5,952 nt of DNA from Alphaproteobacteria bacterium. GTDB taxonomy: Bacteria; Pseudomonadota; Alphaproteobacteria; Micropepsales; Micropepsaceae. Under the pieces are notes generated by a model. That model ran no database searches and had not been told where the DNA came from. It worked only from the letters and a program-made list of their open reading frames with translations. The DNA lies in assembly GCA_947455695.1 (NCBI GenBank), contig CANGRN010000105.1, positions 1 through 5,952 of the forward strand, written 5' to 3'. The stretch's first letter is position 1. Every line of letters starts with the position of its first letter. Shown one piece after another: positions 5,910 through 5,952 of the stretch. Both the position numbers and the translations under genes were made by a program.

Positions 5910-5952
5910 GTGCAGGTGCAGCAGCTCCTGCCGCTCCTGCCGGAACTGATCC
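5910..5952 (+). CDS. Start of a possible gene downstream of rpe (partial)
   Basis: An open frame begins at GTG 5910, one base after the rpe stop codon, and leaves the window after 14 codons, reading as MQVQQLLPLLPELI. GAGGGG at 5899-5904 is a good ribosome-binding site, and the tight spacing suggests an operon with rpe. A second in-frame GTG at 5916 is an alternative start. The hydrophobic LLPLLPELI recalls the N-terminus of a membrane protein, but 14 residues are too few to assign a family. The end of a convergent gene on the other strand cannot be excluded. Confidence 0.4.
   Translation, partial: MQVQQLLPLLPELI

Overview
This window looks like a piece of a GC-rich alphaproteobacterial chromosome. 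The evidence is the sdhC-sdhD-sdhA gene order, SdhC and SdhD proteins with the short, His-rich N-terminal style of that class, and coding regions with strong G/C bias in the third codon position. I cannot name a genus. Nothing suggests a mobile element, prophage, CRISPR array or RNA gene.

Left and middle, minus strand (3705 down to 1): a compact succinate dehydrogenase operon, sdhC (3283-3705), sdhD (2906-3286, ATGA overlap with sdhC) and sdhA (1094-2881). It is driven by a convincing sigma-70-type promoter at 3744-3771. SdhA carries all the expected FAD and catalytic residues, and SdhC and SdhD carry the haem and quinone residues. The expected fourth gene, sdhB (iron-sulphur subunit), does not follow sdhA. 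In its place on the same strand are a secreted DUF4019 protein (560-1030) and the start of a secreted glycine-zipper protein (1-463, cut by the left edge), which has a nine-proline run and Tyr/Asp/Arg-rich segments. A perfect 15-base palindrome lies between these two genes.

Right, plus strand (3841 to 5952): a divergent cluster. It holds a 467-residue polytopic membrane protein of unknown function with features reminiscent of GT-C glycosyltransferases (3841-5244). Four bases later comes rpe, ribulose-phosphate 3-epimerase (5249-5908). A reading frame with a GTG start and a good Shine-Dalgarno then begins at 5910 and leaves the window. The two clusters share a 135-base divergent spacer (3706-3840) that contains the sdh promoter and an adjacent palindrome.

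Functionally, sdhCDA supplies the membrane anchor and flavoprotein of respiratory complex II (TCA cycle and ubiquinone reduction), and rpe belongs to the pentose phosphate pathway. The two small secreted proteins are probably envelope proteins with no demonstrated link to complex II. The window is mostly housekeeping; the least understood parts are the membrane protein, the missing sdhB and the two palindromes. The only long gene-free stretch is the 135-base spacer; no gap exceeds 300 bases.
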